Below the pieces are notes generated by a model, which saw only the letters and a list, made by a program, of their open reading frames with translations, was not told the DNA's origin and made no database searches. 64,000 nt of DNA from Paenibacillus sp. PCH8 (GTDB lineage: Bacteria; Bacillota; Bacilli; Paenibacillales; Paenibacillaceae), in contig NZ_PKQK01000010.1 in assembly GCF_002968835.1 (NCBI RefSeq), positions 1 through 64,000 of the forward strand. The letters run 5' to 3'. Numbering within the stretch: position 1 is the first letter of the stretch; each line of letters begins with the position of its first letter. Position numbers and translations under genes: made by a program. This document shows positions 1 through 8,533 of the stretch, one piece after another.

Positions 1-2
1 GG

Positions 3-1226
3 CTCTTGTACAGTCGGAAGTCTGACTATAAAATTTTACGGGAAAACCTCATGCATGATCTACTCCTGGGGCGTGAGATAACGGTGCGGGCACTTCGTGA
101 ACAATTGCAACAATATGAGATTCATCTTGATCCGGAACAATCGGCCGTCATGATGCTGATTCACTTAACAGGACGTTTTTCGTCAATGGACCAGCAGTCT
201 CTGGATCTGATGGATTTTGCAGTAGGGAATATTGCAGAGGAAGTGCTTGGAGAGCAATTCAACGTGTGGTTTGGTCGCGGCCCTCATGAGTGTCTGGTTA
301 TGTTTTTGCAGAATCAGGGAACGATTGAGGCTTCCCAGATGAGTCTGGAGAAGTTGAGAATCTCTGCTGAAACTTTTCGTGAACATGTCATTCGATATTT
401 GCAAGGAGATCTATCCATGGTGGTTACACCATCATTTCCTTTTAGTGAGCTGACGACAGCTTATCGAAGAACTCTGGGGTCACTTGTCTTGTCCGGACCG
501 GAAGAACACAAGATCATATATATGGACATGGATAAGACACTCAGCAAACGACCGGAAAATGATGCAACGCAGGCGCTCGAAGAACTGTATAAACCGCCTG
601 TTCTGCCACAATTGCTGGAGACCAAACAGTGGGAAGCGGCAGCACGCAAGCTGAACACGGTCTTTGATGCCGCAGAACAGGTACGGTTGTCCAGGGAACA
701 CATGTATGAGATGTATCTGTCTGTAACCAATGCATTCATGTATATCGCTCATAAGCAGGGTCATCTGGTGCATGAGATCGATCATGCGGGATTCGATCTG
801 CATCTTGCGCATCAATTGATTCAATCTCCCGAGAAGTTGCGGCGCTGGGCCACAGAGATGCTGGCGAAGCTGCAGGAGGAGTTGTCAGACCAGGGAGGTG
901 TGCAGAGCCGAAGACATGTGATCAAGCAGGTTCAGGAACTGGTGACAAGAGATACAGGACAGGATTTGTCGGTGAAAATGATTGCCGATAAGGTGTATTT
1001 GCACCCGGTATATCTGTCGAAAATCTACAAGGCTGAAACCGGGGAAGGCCTGGGTGATTATATGATTCGTATGCGGATGGAACGTGCGCTGTATCTACTC
1101 AAGAATAGCAACAAAAAAATATACGAGATTACGAGTGAACTCGGCTATCAAAATCCGCAATATTTCAGCAAAATGTTCAAAAAACATTATGGCATGACAC
1201 CGAATGAATTTCGGGATCAGGCATAA
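3..1226 (+). CDS. YesN-type response regulator with AraC DNA-binding domain (5' end outside window)
   Basis: The visible 407 residues are the middle and C-terminal part of a large two-component response regulator of the YesN type. The frame is open to the left edge and the first possible start (TTG at 6) lacks a ribosome binding site, so the N-terminal receiver domain lies outside the window. The last 100 residues form an AraC-type double helix-turn-helix, from about VIKQVQELV through DLSVKMIADKVYL to the second helix pair ending in HYGMTPNEFR. In this family the partner is a membrane sensor kinase of the YesM type, and the regulator switches on an adjacent sugar ABC transporter. The next gene downstream is exactly such a binding protein, so it probably controls the galactan cluster that follows. 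The domain call is secure; the target is inferred from position. Confidence 0.85.
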   Translation, partial: LLYSRKSDYKILRENLMHDLLLGREITVRALREQLQQYEIHLDPEQSAVMMLIHLTGRFSSMDQQSLDLMDFAVGNIAEEVLGEQFNVWFGRGPHECLVMFLQNQGTIEASQMSLEKLRISAETFREHVIRYLQGDLSMVVTPSFPFSELTTAYRRTLGSLVLSGPEEHKIIYMDMDKTLSKRPENDATQALEELYKPPVLPQLLETKQWEAAARKLNTVFDAAEQVRLSREHMYEMYLSVTNAFMYIAHKQGHLVHEIDHAGFDLHLAHQLIQSPEKLRRWATEMLAKLQEELSDQGGVQSRRHVIKQVQELVTRDTGQDLSVKMIADKVYLHPVYLSKIYKAETGEGLGDYMIRMRMERALYLLKNSNKKIYEITSELGYQNPQYFSKMFKKHYGMTPNEFRDQA

Positions 1227-1284
1227 TTAAGACAACATCCCAGAATATAGGTTGGCAAAGGTGCAGAAATCTTGATTTCGTATC

Positions 1285-1314
1285 ATAGGCTCAAAGGCCT
1301 GGTCAGCCTATAAT
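1285..1314 (+). promoter_or_regulatory. Candidate promoter -10 inside an inverted repeat upstream of the sugar-binding lipoprotein gene
   Basis: A perfect TATAAT lies at 1309-1314, 36 bases before the start codon, with no good -35 hexamer at the right distance, as expected for an activator-dependent promoter. It overlaps the right arm of an inverted repeat with seven-base arms ATAGGCT (1285-1291) and AGCCTAT (1305-1311). The arms could be a regulator site or could fold as a hairpin. Function is inferred. Confidence 0.4.
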
Positions 1315-1349
1315 GAAAGGGTAACCAAAACGATTTAAGGGGGAACAAC

Positions 1350-3035
1350 ATGAGAGCGCAATCAACGAAAAAGAGATTTTTGTCGCTTCTCGCTACAACA
1401 CTATGTCTGACTGTCGTTCTTGCAGGCTGTTCAGGAGGTAGTGGGAGCGGAGATAGTGAAACACCAAGCGCATCTGGAGCCCAAAACGAATACAAAGAAA
1501 AGTATGATCCGGAAGTCACCATTTCTACTGCATGGGGAATTGACCCTGAGCTGAAGTTTAAAAATGGCGAATCGATGGAAAATAACGTAGCAACCAAGTG
1601 GGCCAAGGATCAATTCGGCATCAATATCAATTCACTATGGTCGGTAACCGATACGAATGGGGCCTTTGCAACCAAACTTCGCCTCGCTATGTCATCTGGT
1701 CAAGATATGCCTGATATTGTAACCGTGGGTGATAATCTGCTTGCCCAAGATTTGATTGATTCTGGAATGTATCAGGAAGTGGGTCCAATGTTCGACAAAT
1801 ATGCTTCGGACACATGGAAAAAAGCGATGGAGCAGGATTCCAACGTATGGAACCAGTATAGTCGTGATGGCAAAAGAATGGGTATCCCTGTTCTGGACTA
1901 TGCATACAACAATGATTACCTGTTGTGGATTCGCCAGGACTGGCTGGATAAGCTGAAGTTGGAAGCTCCAAAAACGATCGATGAACTCGAAACGGTGATG
2001 GATGCATTCAAAAACCAAAACCCAGATGGTTTAGCTCCGGATAAAGTTATCCCACTTAGCATTGGTTTCAAAACATCCATGAACACATGGATGGGAGATC
2101 CATCCTGGATCTTCGGAGCATACGGAACGTTGCCGTTCCAGTGGAATCTGGCTGCGGATGGCAAGCTCGAATATGGTTCCATCAATCCCGGTATGAAGCA
2201 AGGTTTGACCAAATTGAGCGAATGGCTCAAAAAAGGTTATATCCCGCAGGAAGCAGCGCTATGGGATGAGAACAAAACAGCAGAGCCAGCAGTTGCAGGC
2301 ACAGCCGGCATTATTCCGGGACCTTACTGGATGAGCGGATGGCCGCTTCTGGATACTGCAAAAAATGTACCAAGTGCCGTATGGAAACCGATTGAAATTC
2401 CATCTGGTCCGGAAGGCAAAGCGATGCGTCATGGAACATCTTTTGTTAACGGTGTCATCCTGATTAAGAAGGATATGGAACATCCTGAAGCATTCTTTAC
2501 GTATCAGAACTACCTGTTCGATAATTATGCAGACCCGGCTCCGGGTAGTCAGTATGATAATGGTTTGTTCGAGAAATATGATTATCAATTGGACGCAAAT
2601 GGGAAACAAATGCCGATTGACGATATTGAAGGCGGATACGTGAACGTAGTACGTTATTTGCTTGTTCGTGATGGTGCTCGTATTCCAGATGCACAGATGA
2701 AGGCACTTCTGAATCTGGCTGATGGCAAAGAGCCTGAAACGAAGCTTGAGAAGGATGTGGCTGTCAACTACGGTAAAGAGACTCCTGCAGCAGCCAAAGT
2801 ATTGCTAAGTCAAGAAGCAATTTCCTTCAAAAACATGTTCACAGGTCCAACAACAGCAACAATGAAATCCAAGCTGGACTATTTGAACAAAATTGAGAAT
2901 CAAGCATTTAATGAAATTATCTATGGCAAAAACCCGGTTGATGCGTTTGATACATTTGTACAAACGTGGAAATCGGGTGGCGGTGACCAGATCACGCAAG
3001 AGGTCAACGCATGGTATGACGGTGTGAAAAAATAG
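1350..3035 (+). CDS. Extracellular sugar-binding lipoprotein of an ABC transporter
   Basis: This 561-residue protein is the substrate-binding component of a carbohydrate ABC importer of the LplA type, anchored outside the membrane. A basic start (KKR), a hydrophobic stretch and the lipobox VLAGC with the lipidated cysteine near residue 27 are followed by a Gly/Ser/Asp-rich linker. Its length (about 550 residues) is typical of the large binding proteins that work with LplB/YtcP permeases. A good GGGGGA ribosome binding site precedes ATG at 1350. A strong terminator follows directly, so it can be expressed at a higher level than the permeases 190 bases downstream. With GH53 and GH42 enzymes in the same run, beta-1,4-galacto-oligosaccharides are the likely ligand; this is an inference from context. 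Confidence 0.88.
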   Translation: MRAQSTKKRFLSLLATTLCLTVVLAGCSGGSGSGDSETPSASGAQNEYKEKYDPEVTISTAWGIDPELKFKNGESMENNVATKWAKDQFGININSLWSVTDTNGAFATKLRLAMSSGQDMPDIVTVGDNLLAQDLIDSGMYQEVGPMFDKYASDTWKKAMEQDSNVWNQYSRDGKRMGIPVLDYAYNNDYLLWIRQDWLDKLKLEAPKTIDELETVMDAFKNQNPDGLAPDKVIPLSIGFKTSMNTWMGDPSWIFGAYGTLPFQWNLAADGKLEYGSINPGMKQGLTKLSEWLKKGYIPQEAALWDENKTAEPAVAGTAGIIPGPYWMSGWPLLDTAKNVPSAVWKPIEIPSGPEGKAMRHGTSFVNGVILIKKDMEHPEAFFTYQNYLFDNYADPAPGSQYDNGLFEKYDYQLDANGKQMPIDDIEGGYVNVVRYLLVRDGARIPDAQMKALLNLADGKEPETKLEKDVAVNYGKETPAAAKVLLSQEAISFKNMFTGPTTATMKSKLDYLNKIENQAFNEIIYGKNPVDAFDTFVQTWKSGGGDQITQEVNAWYDGVKK

Positions 3036-3043
3036 TTTTAAGC

Positions 3044-3080
3044 AGCGCGCAGACGATACGGATCTGCGTGCTTTTTTTTG
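3044..3080 (+). terminator. Intrinsic terminator after the binding-protein gene
   Basis: A ten-base stem (3044-3053 with 3063-3072, one G-U pair) and nine-base loop are followed by eight T. It separates the binding-protein gene from the permease genes and probably sets their expression ratio. Confidence 0.85.
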
Positions 3081-3141
3081 TTTAATCAGACTGAAGAAAA
3101 GTGGTTGATATTGTGCCATTTATATTGCTTTTATGCGCTGT

Positions 3142-3181
3142 TTGAACCCCGTAAAAGGCTGATATAATCGCATTATAAGCC
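3142..3181 (+). promoter_or_regulatory. Candidate promoter and inverted repeat upstream of the permease genes
   Basis: TTGAAC (3142-3147) and TATAAT (3163-3168) are spaced by 15 bases, which is shorter than ideal. The -10 sits in an imperfect inverted repeat, GGCT plus TATAAT on the left and ATTATAAGCC (3172-3181) on the right, so a regulator could act here. This would allow the permeases and enzymes to be transcribed separately from the binding protein. Confidence 0.35.
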
Positions 3182-3224
3182 ACTCAAGAGTGCTTGAGTA
3201 GGAAGAAATACAGGGGGAGCAATC

Positions 3225-4115
3225 ATGAGAACTTTGAAACGAAATTGGCCATTCCACGTTATGCTTTTGCCAGCCATTATCTTTCTGATTATCTTCAGTT
3301 ATGTACCTATGGGCGGAATCATTATGGCATTTCAGAATTACAAGCCATGGCTTGGGATTAGCGGCTCTGAATGGGTCGGGCTGGATAACTTTAGATATTT
3401 GTTTGAACGTGAAGACAGCTTACAGGTCATCTGGAATACGTTGATCATTGCTGTACTTAAACTGATCTTTAACTTATTTGTTCCATTTGTTTTTGCCATT
3501 CTTTTGAATGAGGTTCGCAAGATGGCTATACAGCGAACCATTCAGACCCTTGTCTATTTACCTCACTTCTTGTCTTGGGTTATTCTGGGCGGAATTCTGA
3601 TAGACCTGTTGTCAACCGGCGGCTTGGTTAACCGGGTACTGGGAAGCTTGGGACTGGGGCCATACTTTTTCCTTGGGGACAACAGTTGGTTCCGATCTAC
3701 GGTCATTCTAACCGATGTGTGGAAGGAATTCGGCTATAACATGATCGTCTTTCTGGCTGCCCTTGCCGGGATTAATCCGGCGTTGTACGAAGCAGCAGAA
3801 ATTGACGGAGCAGGACGCTGGAAACAAACCTTGCACATTACGATTCCTTCGCTTGTACCGATGCTGATGGTTGTTGGAACACTGGCGCTTGGAAATGTGC
3901 TCAACGCTGGATTTGATCAGATTTTCAACCTGTACAATCCGCTTGTATATCAGACAGGTGATATCATCGATACATTCGTATATCGTTCTGCGATGCAAAA
4001 TGGTGAGATGGGCTTCGCTACAGCGATCGGATTGTTCAAATCAGTCATTAGTATGATTTTGATTCTCGTATCGTACAGCTTAGCCAAAAAATATGCAGGA
4101 TACCGCATATTCTAA
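3225..4115 (+). CDS. Sugar ABC transporter permease, LplB type
   Basis: This 296-residue protein is one of two membrane-spanning subunits of the carbohydrate importer. It has about six hydrophobic segments, beginning with LLPAIIFLIIFSYVPMGG, and the cytoplasmic EAA loop at about residues 186-205 (YEAAEIDGAGRWKQTLHIT), which contacts the ATPase. The length and the start MRTLKRNWPFHVML are typical of LplB-family permeases. No ATPase gene is present nearby; such systems usually share a common MsmX-type ATPase encoded elsewhere. The second permease starts 29 bases downstream and the binding-protein gene is upstream, so together they form one importer. The start at 3225 follows an AGGGGGAG ribosome binding site. 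Confidence 0.92.
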   Translation: MRTLKRNWPFHVMLLPAIIFLIIFSYVPMGGIIMAFQNYKPWLGISGSEWVGLDNFRYLFEREDSLQVIWNTLIIAVLKLIFNLFVPFVFAILLNEVRKMAIQRTIQTLVYLPHFLSWVILGGILIDLLSTGGLVNRVLGSLGLGPYFFLGDNSWFRSTVILTDVWKEFGYNMIVFLAALAGINPALYEAAEIDGAGRWKQTLHITIPSLVPMLMVVGTLALGNVLNAGFDQIFNLYNPLVYQTGDIIDTFVYRSAMQNGEMGFATAIGLFKSVISMILILVSYSLAKKYAGYRIF

Positions 4116-4144
4116 TCGAATGAACAGAGAAAGAAGGGACCACG

Positions 4145-5023
4145 ATGTATCATAAATCCTTGCCTTACCGCGTGTTTAATATAGTCAATACCTGCTTTCT
4201 GATCTTGGTTGCCATTATGTGTATCGTCCCGATGATTCATGTACTGGCGGTATCCTTTAGTACGAAGGCGGCTGCCGATGCCAATCTGGTTAATCTCTGG
4301 CCCGTAGGCTTCTCTCTGGAAGCATACAAAAAAACGATGAATAATCCGATTTTCCTGAATTCACTCCTGATTTCAGTGATGCGGACTGTAATCGGTACAG
4401 CAGTTACATTACTGATTACTTTCCTCGCGGCGTATCCGTTGTCCAAAGAAAACAGTGAGTTCAAAGGAAGAACGATCTACTCCTGGATTTTCGTGTTCAG
4501 CATGATTTTTAATGGAGGACTCGTTCCGTTCTATATGGTTATTCAGAAAATCGGGTTGATGGATTCCTTCTGGGTGCTGGTGCTTCCAGGCGCAGTGAAC
4601 ACATTCCTTGTCATCCTGATGTTGAACTTCTTCCGCGGCATTCCGAAAGAGCTGGAGGAGGCGGCACTGATGGACGGAGCTAATCATTTCAGAACGTTGT
4701 TTAGTATCTTCCTGCCGATCTCCATGCCGTCGATTGCAACGATTGCGCTGTTCAGCATGGTGTTTCACTGGAATTCCTGGTTTGATGGATTGCTCTATAT
4801 GAATAATGCCAAGGATTACCCACTTGCAACATTTATGCAAACGGTCATTATTGGACGTGACATGAGTAGCATGAGCATGAATCCTAAAGAAATGGAAGCT
4901 CTCTCTCAAACCACGGTAAGAGCAGCTCAGATCTTCATCGGGAGTGCACCAATCCTGATTGTGTACCCTTTCCTGCAACGTTTCTTTGTCAAAGGAATGA
5001 CACTGGGCTCAGTTAAAGGCTGA
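4145..5023 (+). CDS. Sugar ABC transporter permease, YtcP type
   Basis: This 292-residue protein is the second permease of the importer. It has about six hydrophobic segments (first: VFNIVNTCFLILVAIMCIVP) and the EAA loop around residue 178 (LEEAALMDGANHFRTLF). The ending FFVKGMTLGSVKG is characteristic of the YtcP/carbohydrate permease subgroup. It begins 29 bases after the LplB-type gene and ends 34 bases before the GH53 gene, so the three are very likely co-transcribed. The ATPase is missing from the window, as usual for this transporter class in Bacillales. Confidence 0.92.
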   Translation: MYHKSLPYRVFNIVNTCFLILVAIMCIVPMIHVLAVSFSTKAAADANLVNLWPVGFSLEAYKKTMNNPIFLNSLLISVMRTVIGTAVTLLITFLAAYPLSKENSEFKGRTIYSWIFVFSMIFNGGLVPFYMVIQKIGLMDSFWVLVLPGAVNTFLVILMLNFFRGIPKELEEAALMDGANHFRTLFSIFLPISMPSIATIALFSMVFHWNSWFDGLLYMNNAKDYPLATFMQTVIIGRDMSSMSMNPKEMEALSQTTVRAAQIFIGSAPILIVYPFLQRFFVKGMTLGSVKG

Positions 5024-5057
5024 GCCTGAATTCAGAAATTGAATGGAGGTTGATACA

Positions 5058-6143
5058 GTGAACAACTTAAATGAAAATTCACTTATCCTGGGAATGGATG
5101 TATCTTTTATGGATGAGATCGAACAGCACGGTGGGAGTTACAGTGATATGGACGGTAAGGAACAAGACTTACTGTCCATCCTGAAGTTCAATGATGCTAA
5201 TGCTATACGGCTTCGAATCTGGAATGATCCTGTAGGCGGATTCTGTAATCTGGAGCGAACGCTAGAGATAGCGAAACGAATCAAGGCACTGGGACTACAG
5301 TTCCTGCTTGATTTTCATTATTCGGATCGGTGGGCTGATCCGGCTAATCAGTGGAAACCCAAGGCATGGGAAAACCTCTCCTATGAGGAGCTTCAACGTG
5401 CTGTATGCATGTATACTGCGGATGTACTGAGGATGTTGAAAGAACATGATGCTCTTCCAGACATGGTGCAGGTTGGTAATGAAATTACGCCAGGCATGTT
5501 ATGGGATGAGGGACGTGTCGGTGGGGAAGAGCATGATACAGATGAACAGTGGGAGCGTTTTGCAGGGCTTGTGAAGTATGGCATCGCTGCGGTCAAATCG
5601 GTTGACCCCTCTATCCAGATCATGATCCATATTGATCGTGGTGGAGACAACGCAGAGAGCCGCAAGTTCTATGATCGCTTTGAAGCACTGGGTGTGGAAT
5701 TTGATATCATTGGCCTCTCGTACTATCCTTGGTGGCATGGAACGCTCGAAGCGTTGCGTGATAATCTGAACGACCTGGCTGAGCGTTATGGCAAACCGAT
5801 TAATGTCGTTGAAACCGCTTATCCGTGGACGCTGGAACAACCGGAAGGCATCGAATGGATTATGAACGAGGAAGAACAGTTATTGCCTGGATACCCTGCC
5901 AGTGTAGAAGGTCAGACCAAATACCTGAAGGACCTGTTGCAGATTATTCGCGAAGTTCCTGGTGGTTTGGGGCACGGGTTCTATTATTGGGAACCTGCCT
6001 GGATTCCGAGTAAGGATGAATGGTCCGTCGGACATCCGAATAACTGGGGCAACCTTACCATGTTTGATTTCAAAGGTCGTAAGTTGGAATCGTTTACAGC
6101 ACTAGCTGCTTCGAAACAACTAACTGCCGAGACATGTGTATAA
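5058..6143 (+). CDS. GH53 arabinogalactan endo-beta-1,4-galactanase, no signal peptide
   Basis: The 361-residue protein belongs to glycoside hydrolase family 53, which cleaves beta-1,4-galactan. The catalytic acid/base is the glutamate in VQVGNEITPGMLW and the nucleophile the glutamate in INVVETAYPW. The fold-typical motifs LRIWNDP and LLDFHYSDRWADP are also present. I place the start at GTG 5058, because GGAGG lies eight bases before it; the ATG at 5043 overlaps that ribosome binding site. No signal peptide is visible from either start, whereas family members are commonly secreted. An intracellular role on imported galacto-oligosaccharides fits the neighbouring transporter and the GH42 gene 96 bases downstream. 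Lack of secretion is seen in the sequence; the intracellular role is inferred. Confidence 0.9.
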   Translation: MNNLNENSLILGMDVSFMDEIEQHGGSYSDMDGKEQDLLSILKFNDANAIRLRIWNDPVGGFCNLERTLEIAKRIKALGLQFLLDFHYSDRWADPANQWKPKAWENLSYEELQRAVCMYTADVLRMLKEHDALPDMVQVGNEITPGMLWDEGRVGGEEHDTDEQWERFAGLVKYGIAAVKSVDPSIQIMIHIDRGGDNAESRKFYDRFEALGVEFDIIGLSYYPWWHGTLEALRDNLNDLAERYGKPINVVETAYPWTLEQPEGIEWIMNEEEQLLPGYPASVEGQTKYLKDLLQIIREVPGGLGHGFYYWEPAWIPSKDEWSVGHPNNWGNLTMFDFKGRKLESFTALAASKQLTAETCV

Positions 6144-6239
6144 TCACGCGTAATAGCTATCGCGTACCGTATGTGAAGTGTTGTGTATCGTATATATAAT
6201 AATAAAAGCATTGATTTAATAATCAAGGGAGTTGTTCGT

Positions 6240-8312
6240 ATGACATACAAATTTCCACCCGTAAGTTCCAAAGCCCCGCATATGTTGCATGGCGCAGACT
6301 ATAACCCGGAGCAGTGGCTCCGTTATCCTGAAATTCTGGAAGAAGATATTCGTTTGATGAAGCTTGCCAAGTGTAACGTCATGTCTATCGGTATCTTCTC
6401 TTGGGTATCACTTGAACCGGAAGAGGGCGTGTATACGTTTGAATGGCTGGATCAAGTGTTGGATCGTTTTGCTGCCAATGGCATTTACGCATTCCTAGCT
6501 ACACCAAGTGGGGCGAGACCTGCCTGGATGTCTGCCAAGTACCCGGAAGTACTCCGTGTCTCCGAGAAGCGTGTTCGTAATCTGCATGGTTTCCGTCACA
6601 ACCATTGCTACACTTCCCCGGTATACCGTGAGAAGGTTACAGAGATCAATACCAAACTGGCAGAACGTTATTCGGATCATCCGGCTGTCATCGGCTGGCA
6701 TATCTCCAATGAGTTCGGTGGGGACTGTCATTGTGATTACTGTCAGGAAGCTTTCCGCAGCTGGGTTCAGAACAAGTATAAGACACTTGATGAACTGAAC
6801 CACTCATGGTGGACTACATTCTGGAGTCATACCGTTACAGACTGGAGTCAAGTGGAGTCACCGGCTCCGCATGGTGAAACACAAGTACACGCGATGAATC
6901 TGGATTGGCGCCGCTTTGTTACCGATCAGACAGCTGATTTTATCGTACATGAAACGAAACCATTGAAAGCTCAAAACCCGGATCTGCCTGTCACTACCAA
7001 CCTGATGGAGTTCTACGGCGGCCTGAACTATTGGAAGTTCGCTGATATTCTGGATTTCCTCTCATGGGATAGTTATCCGACTTGGCATGATGCTGAAGAC
7101 GATGGGAAACAGGCATCGCGGATTGCGATGATGCATGATATCGTTCGTTCTATTAAAGGTGGACAACCTTTCCTTCTCATGGAGAGCACACCAAGTTCAA
7201 CCAATTGGCAAGAGGTTAGCAAGCTGAAAAAGCCTGGTATGCATCTGCTCTCTTCTCTCCAGGCGGTCGCACACGGTTCCGACAGTGTACAGTACTTCCA
7301 ATGGAGAAAAAGCCGTGGTTCCAGTGAGAAACTCCATGGCGCAGTAGTTGACCACGTTGGAACGGAACATACCCGTGTATTTCAGGATGTAACTGACGTG
7401 GGTACGGCTCTTGAAGGCATGGAAGCCATCGTGGGAACAGCAGTTCCAGCAGAAGTCGCCATCATCTTCGATTGGGAAAATCGCTGGGCTGTGAATGATT
7501 CACAAGGTCCGCGAAATATCGGCGTGAAGTATGAAGAGACAGTGGAAGACCATTACGAAGCGTTCTGGAAAAAGGGCGTAGCTGTTGACGTCATTGATAT
7601 GGATGCAGATCTATCCAAGTACAAGCTGCTTATCGCTCCAATGCTCTACCTGGTTCGCGAAGGCGTAGGGGAGCGCATCGAGAAGTTTGTGGAACAAGGC
7701 GGTACATTTGTAGCGACCTATTGGTCCGGTATTGTAAACGAGAACGATCTGTGCTTCCTTGGTGGTTTCCCGGGCCCACTCCGCAAAACGCTGGGTATCT
7801 GGTCTGAGGAAATCGATGGATTGCATGACCGGGATCTGAATGGAATTATCCCGGAGAAGGGTAATGAGCTTCAGCTGAATGCAGCATATGATGCGATTGA
7901 GCTGTGTGATCTGATTCATCTGGAAGGTGCCAAATCCCTGGCAACGTATCGTTCTGACTTCTATGTCGGACGTCCTGCATTGACAGTTAATGAGCTCGGT
8001 TCAGGGAAAGCATATTACGTGGCAACACGTCTGAAAGCGCCGTTCTATGATGATTTCTATGGTCAGTTAATTGCTGACCTGAACATTGAACGTGGACTTG
8101 AAACCGATCTCCCTGCGGGTACAACGGCACACACGCGTACAGATGGGGCGGATGATTATGTCTTTGTGCAGAACTACACACCGGATGAGAAGCTAGTGAC
8201 ATTAGATGCACAGTCCTATACCGATCTGCTGAGCGGTGACGCTGTGGAAGCCACGATCACCTTGCAGCCATATGACATTCGTGTCCTGCGTAGACCGGTA
8301 GATCGGAAATAA
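6240..8312 (+). CDS. GH42 beta-galactosidase
   Basis: The 690-residue enzyme is a family 42 beta-galactosidase that removes terminal galactose from oligosaccharides in the cytoplasm. It starts with the family signature HGADYNPEQWLRYPE. The catalytic acid/base is the glutamate in WHISNEFGG and the nucleophile the glutamate in FLLMESTPSS. The cysteines of CHCDYC with an upstream cysteine form the metal site found in many GH42 enzymes. The middle of the protein is the trimerisation domain and the C-terminal 60 residues a small beta domain. ATG 6240 is preferred because AAGGGAG lies eight bases upstream; a longer reading from 6183 has no such site. It is the last gene of the galactan operon, before a terminator, and would finish what the GH53 enzyme begins. 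Confidence 0.93.
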   Translation: MTYKFPPVSSKAPHMLHGADYNPEQWLRYPEILEEDIRLMKLAKCNVMSIGIFSWVSLEPEEGVYTFEWLDQVLDRFAANGIYAFLATPSGARPAWMSAKYPEVLRVSEKRVRNLHGFRHNHCYTSPVYREKVTEINTKLAERYSDHPAVIGWHISNEFGGDCHCDYCQEAFRSWVQNKYKTLDELNHSWWTTFWSHTVTDWSQVESPAPHGETQVHAMNLDWRRFVTDQTADFIVHETKPLKAQNPDLPVTTNLMEFYGGLNYWKFADILDFLSWDSYPTWHDAEDDGKQASRIAMMHDIVRSIKGGQPFLLMESTPSSTNWQEVSKLKKPGMHLLSSLQAVAHGSDSVQYFQWRKSRGSSEKLHGAVVDHVGTEHTRVFQDVTDVGTALEGMEAIVGTAVPAEVAIIFDWENRWAVNDSQGPRNIGVKYEETVEDHYEAFWKKGVAVDVIDMDADLSKYKLLIAPMLYLVREGVGERIEKFVEQGGTFVATYWSGIVNENDLCFLGGFPGPLRKTLGIWSEEIDGLHDRDLNGIIPEKGNELQLNAAYDAIELCDLIHLEGAKSLATYRSDFYVGRPALTVNELGSGKAYYVATRLKAPFYDDFYGQLIADLNIERGLETDLPAGTTAHTRTDGADDYVFVQNYTPDEKLVTLDAQSYTDLLSGDAVEATITLQPYDIRVLRRPVDRK

Positions 8313-8368
8313 CGTCGAAGATGGATGCGATTCTATCGCTGATTTTATGAAAATAATAGAAATCATGA

Positions 8369-8420
8369 AAAGATTGTCTGGATGCCTTCTAATGAGGTGT
8401 TCGGGCAATCTTTTTATTTT
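8369..8420. terminator. Intrinsic terminator after the galactan operon
   Basis: A long hairpin (8369-8387 with 8395-8413, several G-U pairs in the inner part) is followed by a T-rich run. It closes the operon that ends with the GH42 gene. Confidence 0.75.
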
Positions 8421-8533
8421 GCTATTTGCCTGCTAAAGTACTTTTTCTGGACAAGATAAAGGATAAACGTGTCCGTGCAGCGAAGACAAACAGGTAACAT
8501 AAACTCAAGACTAACAGTCTGGGAGGAATTGAA

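Noticed and set aside
4409..4978. Long antisense frame of 189 residues over the second permease gene
   Set aside because: It is a shadow of the permease gene, with a His/Gln/Arg-rich composition typical of antisense frames and no ribosome binding site.
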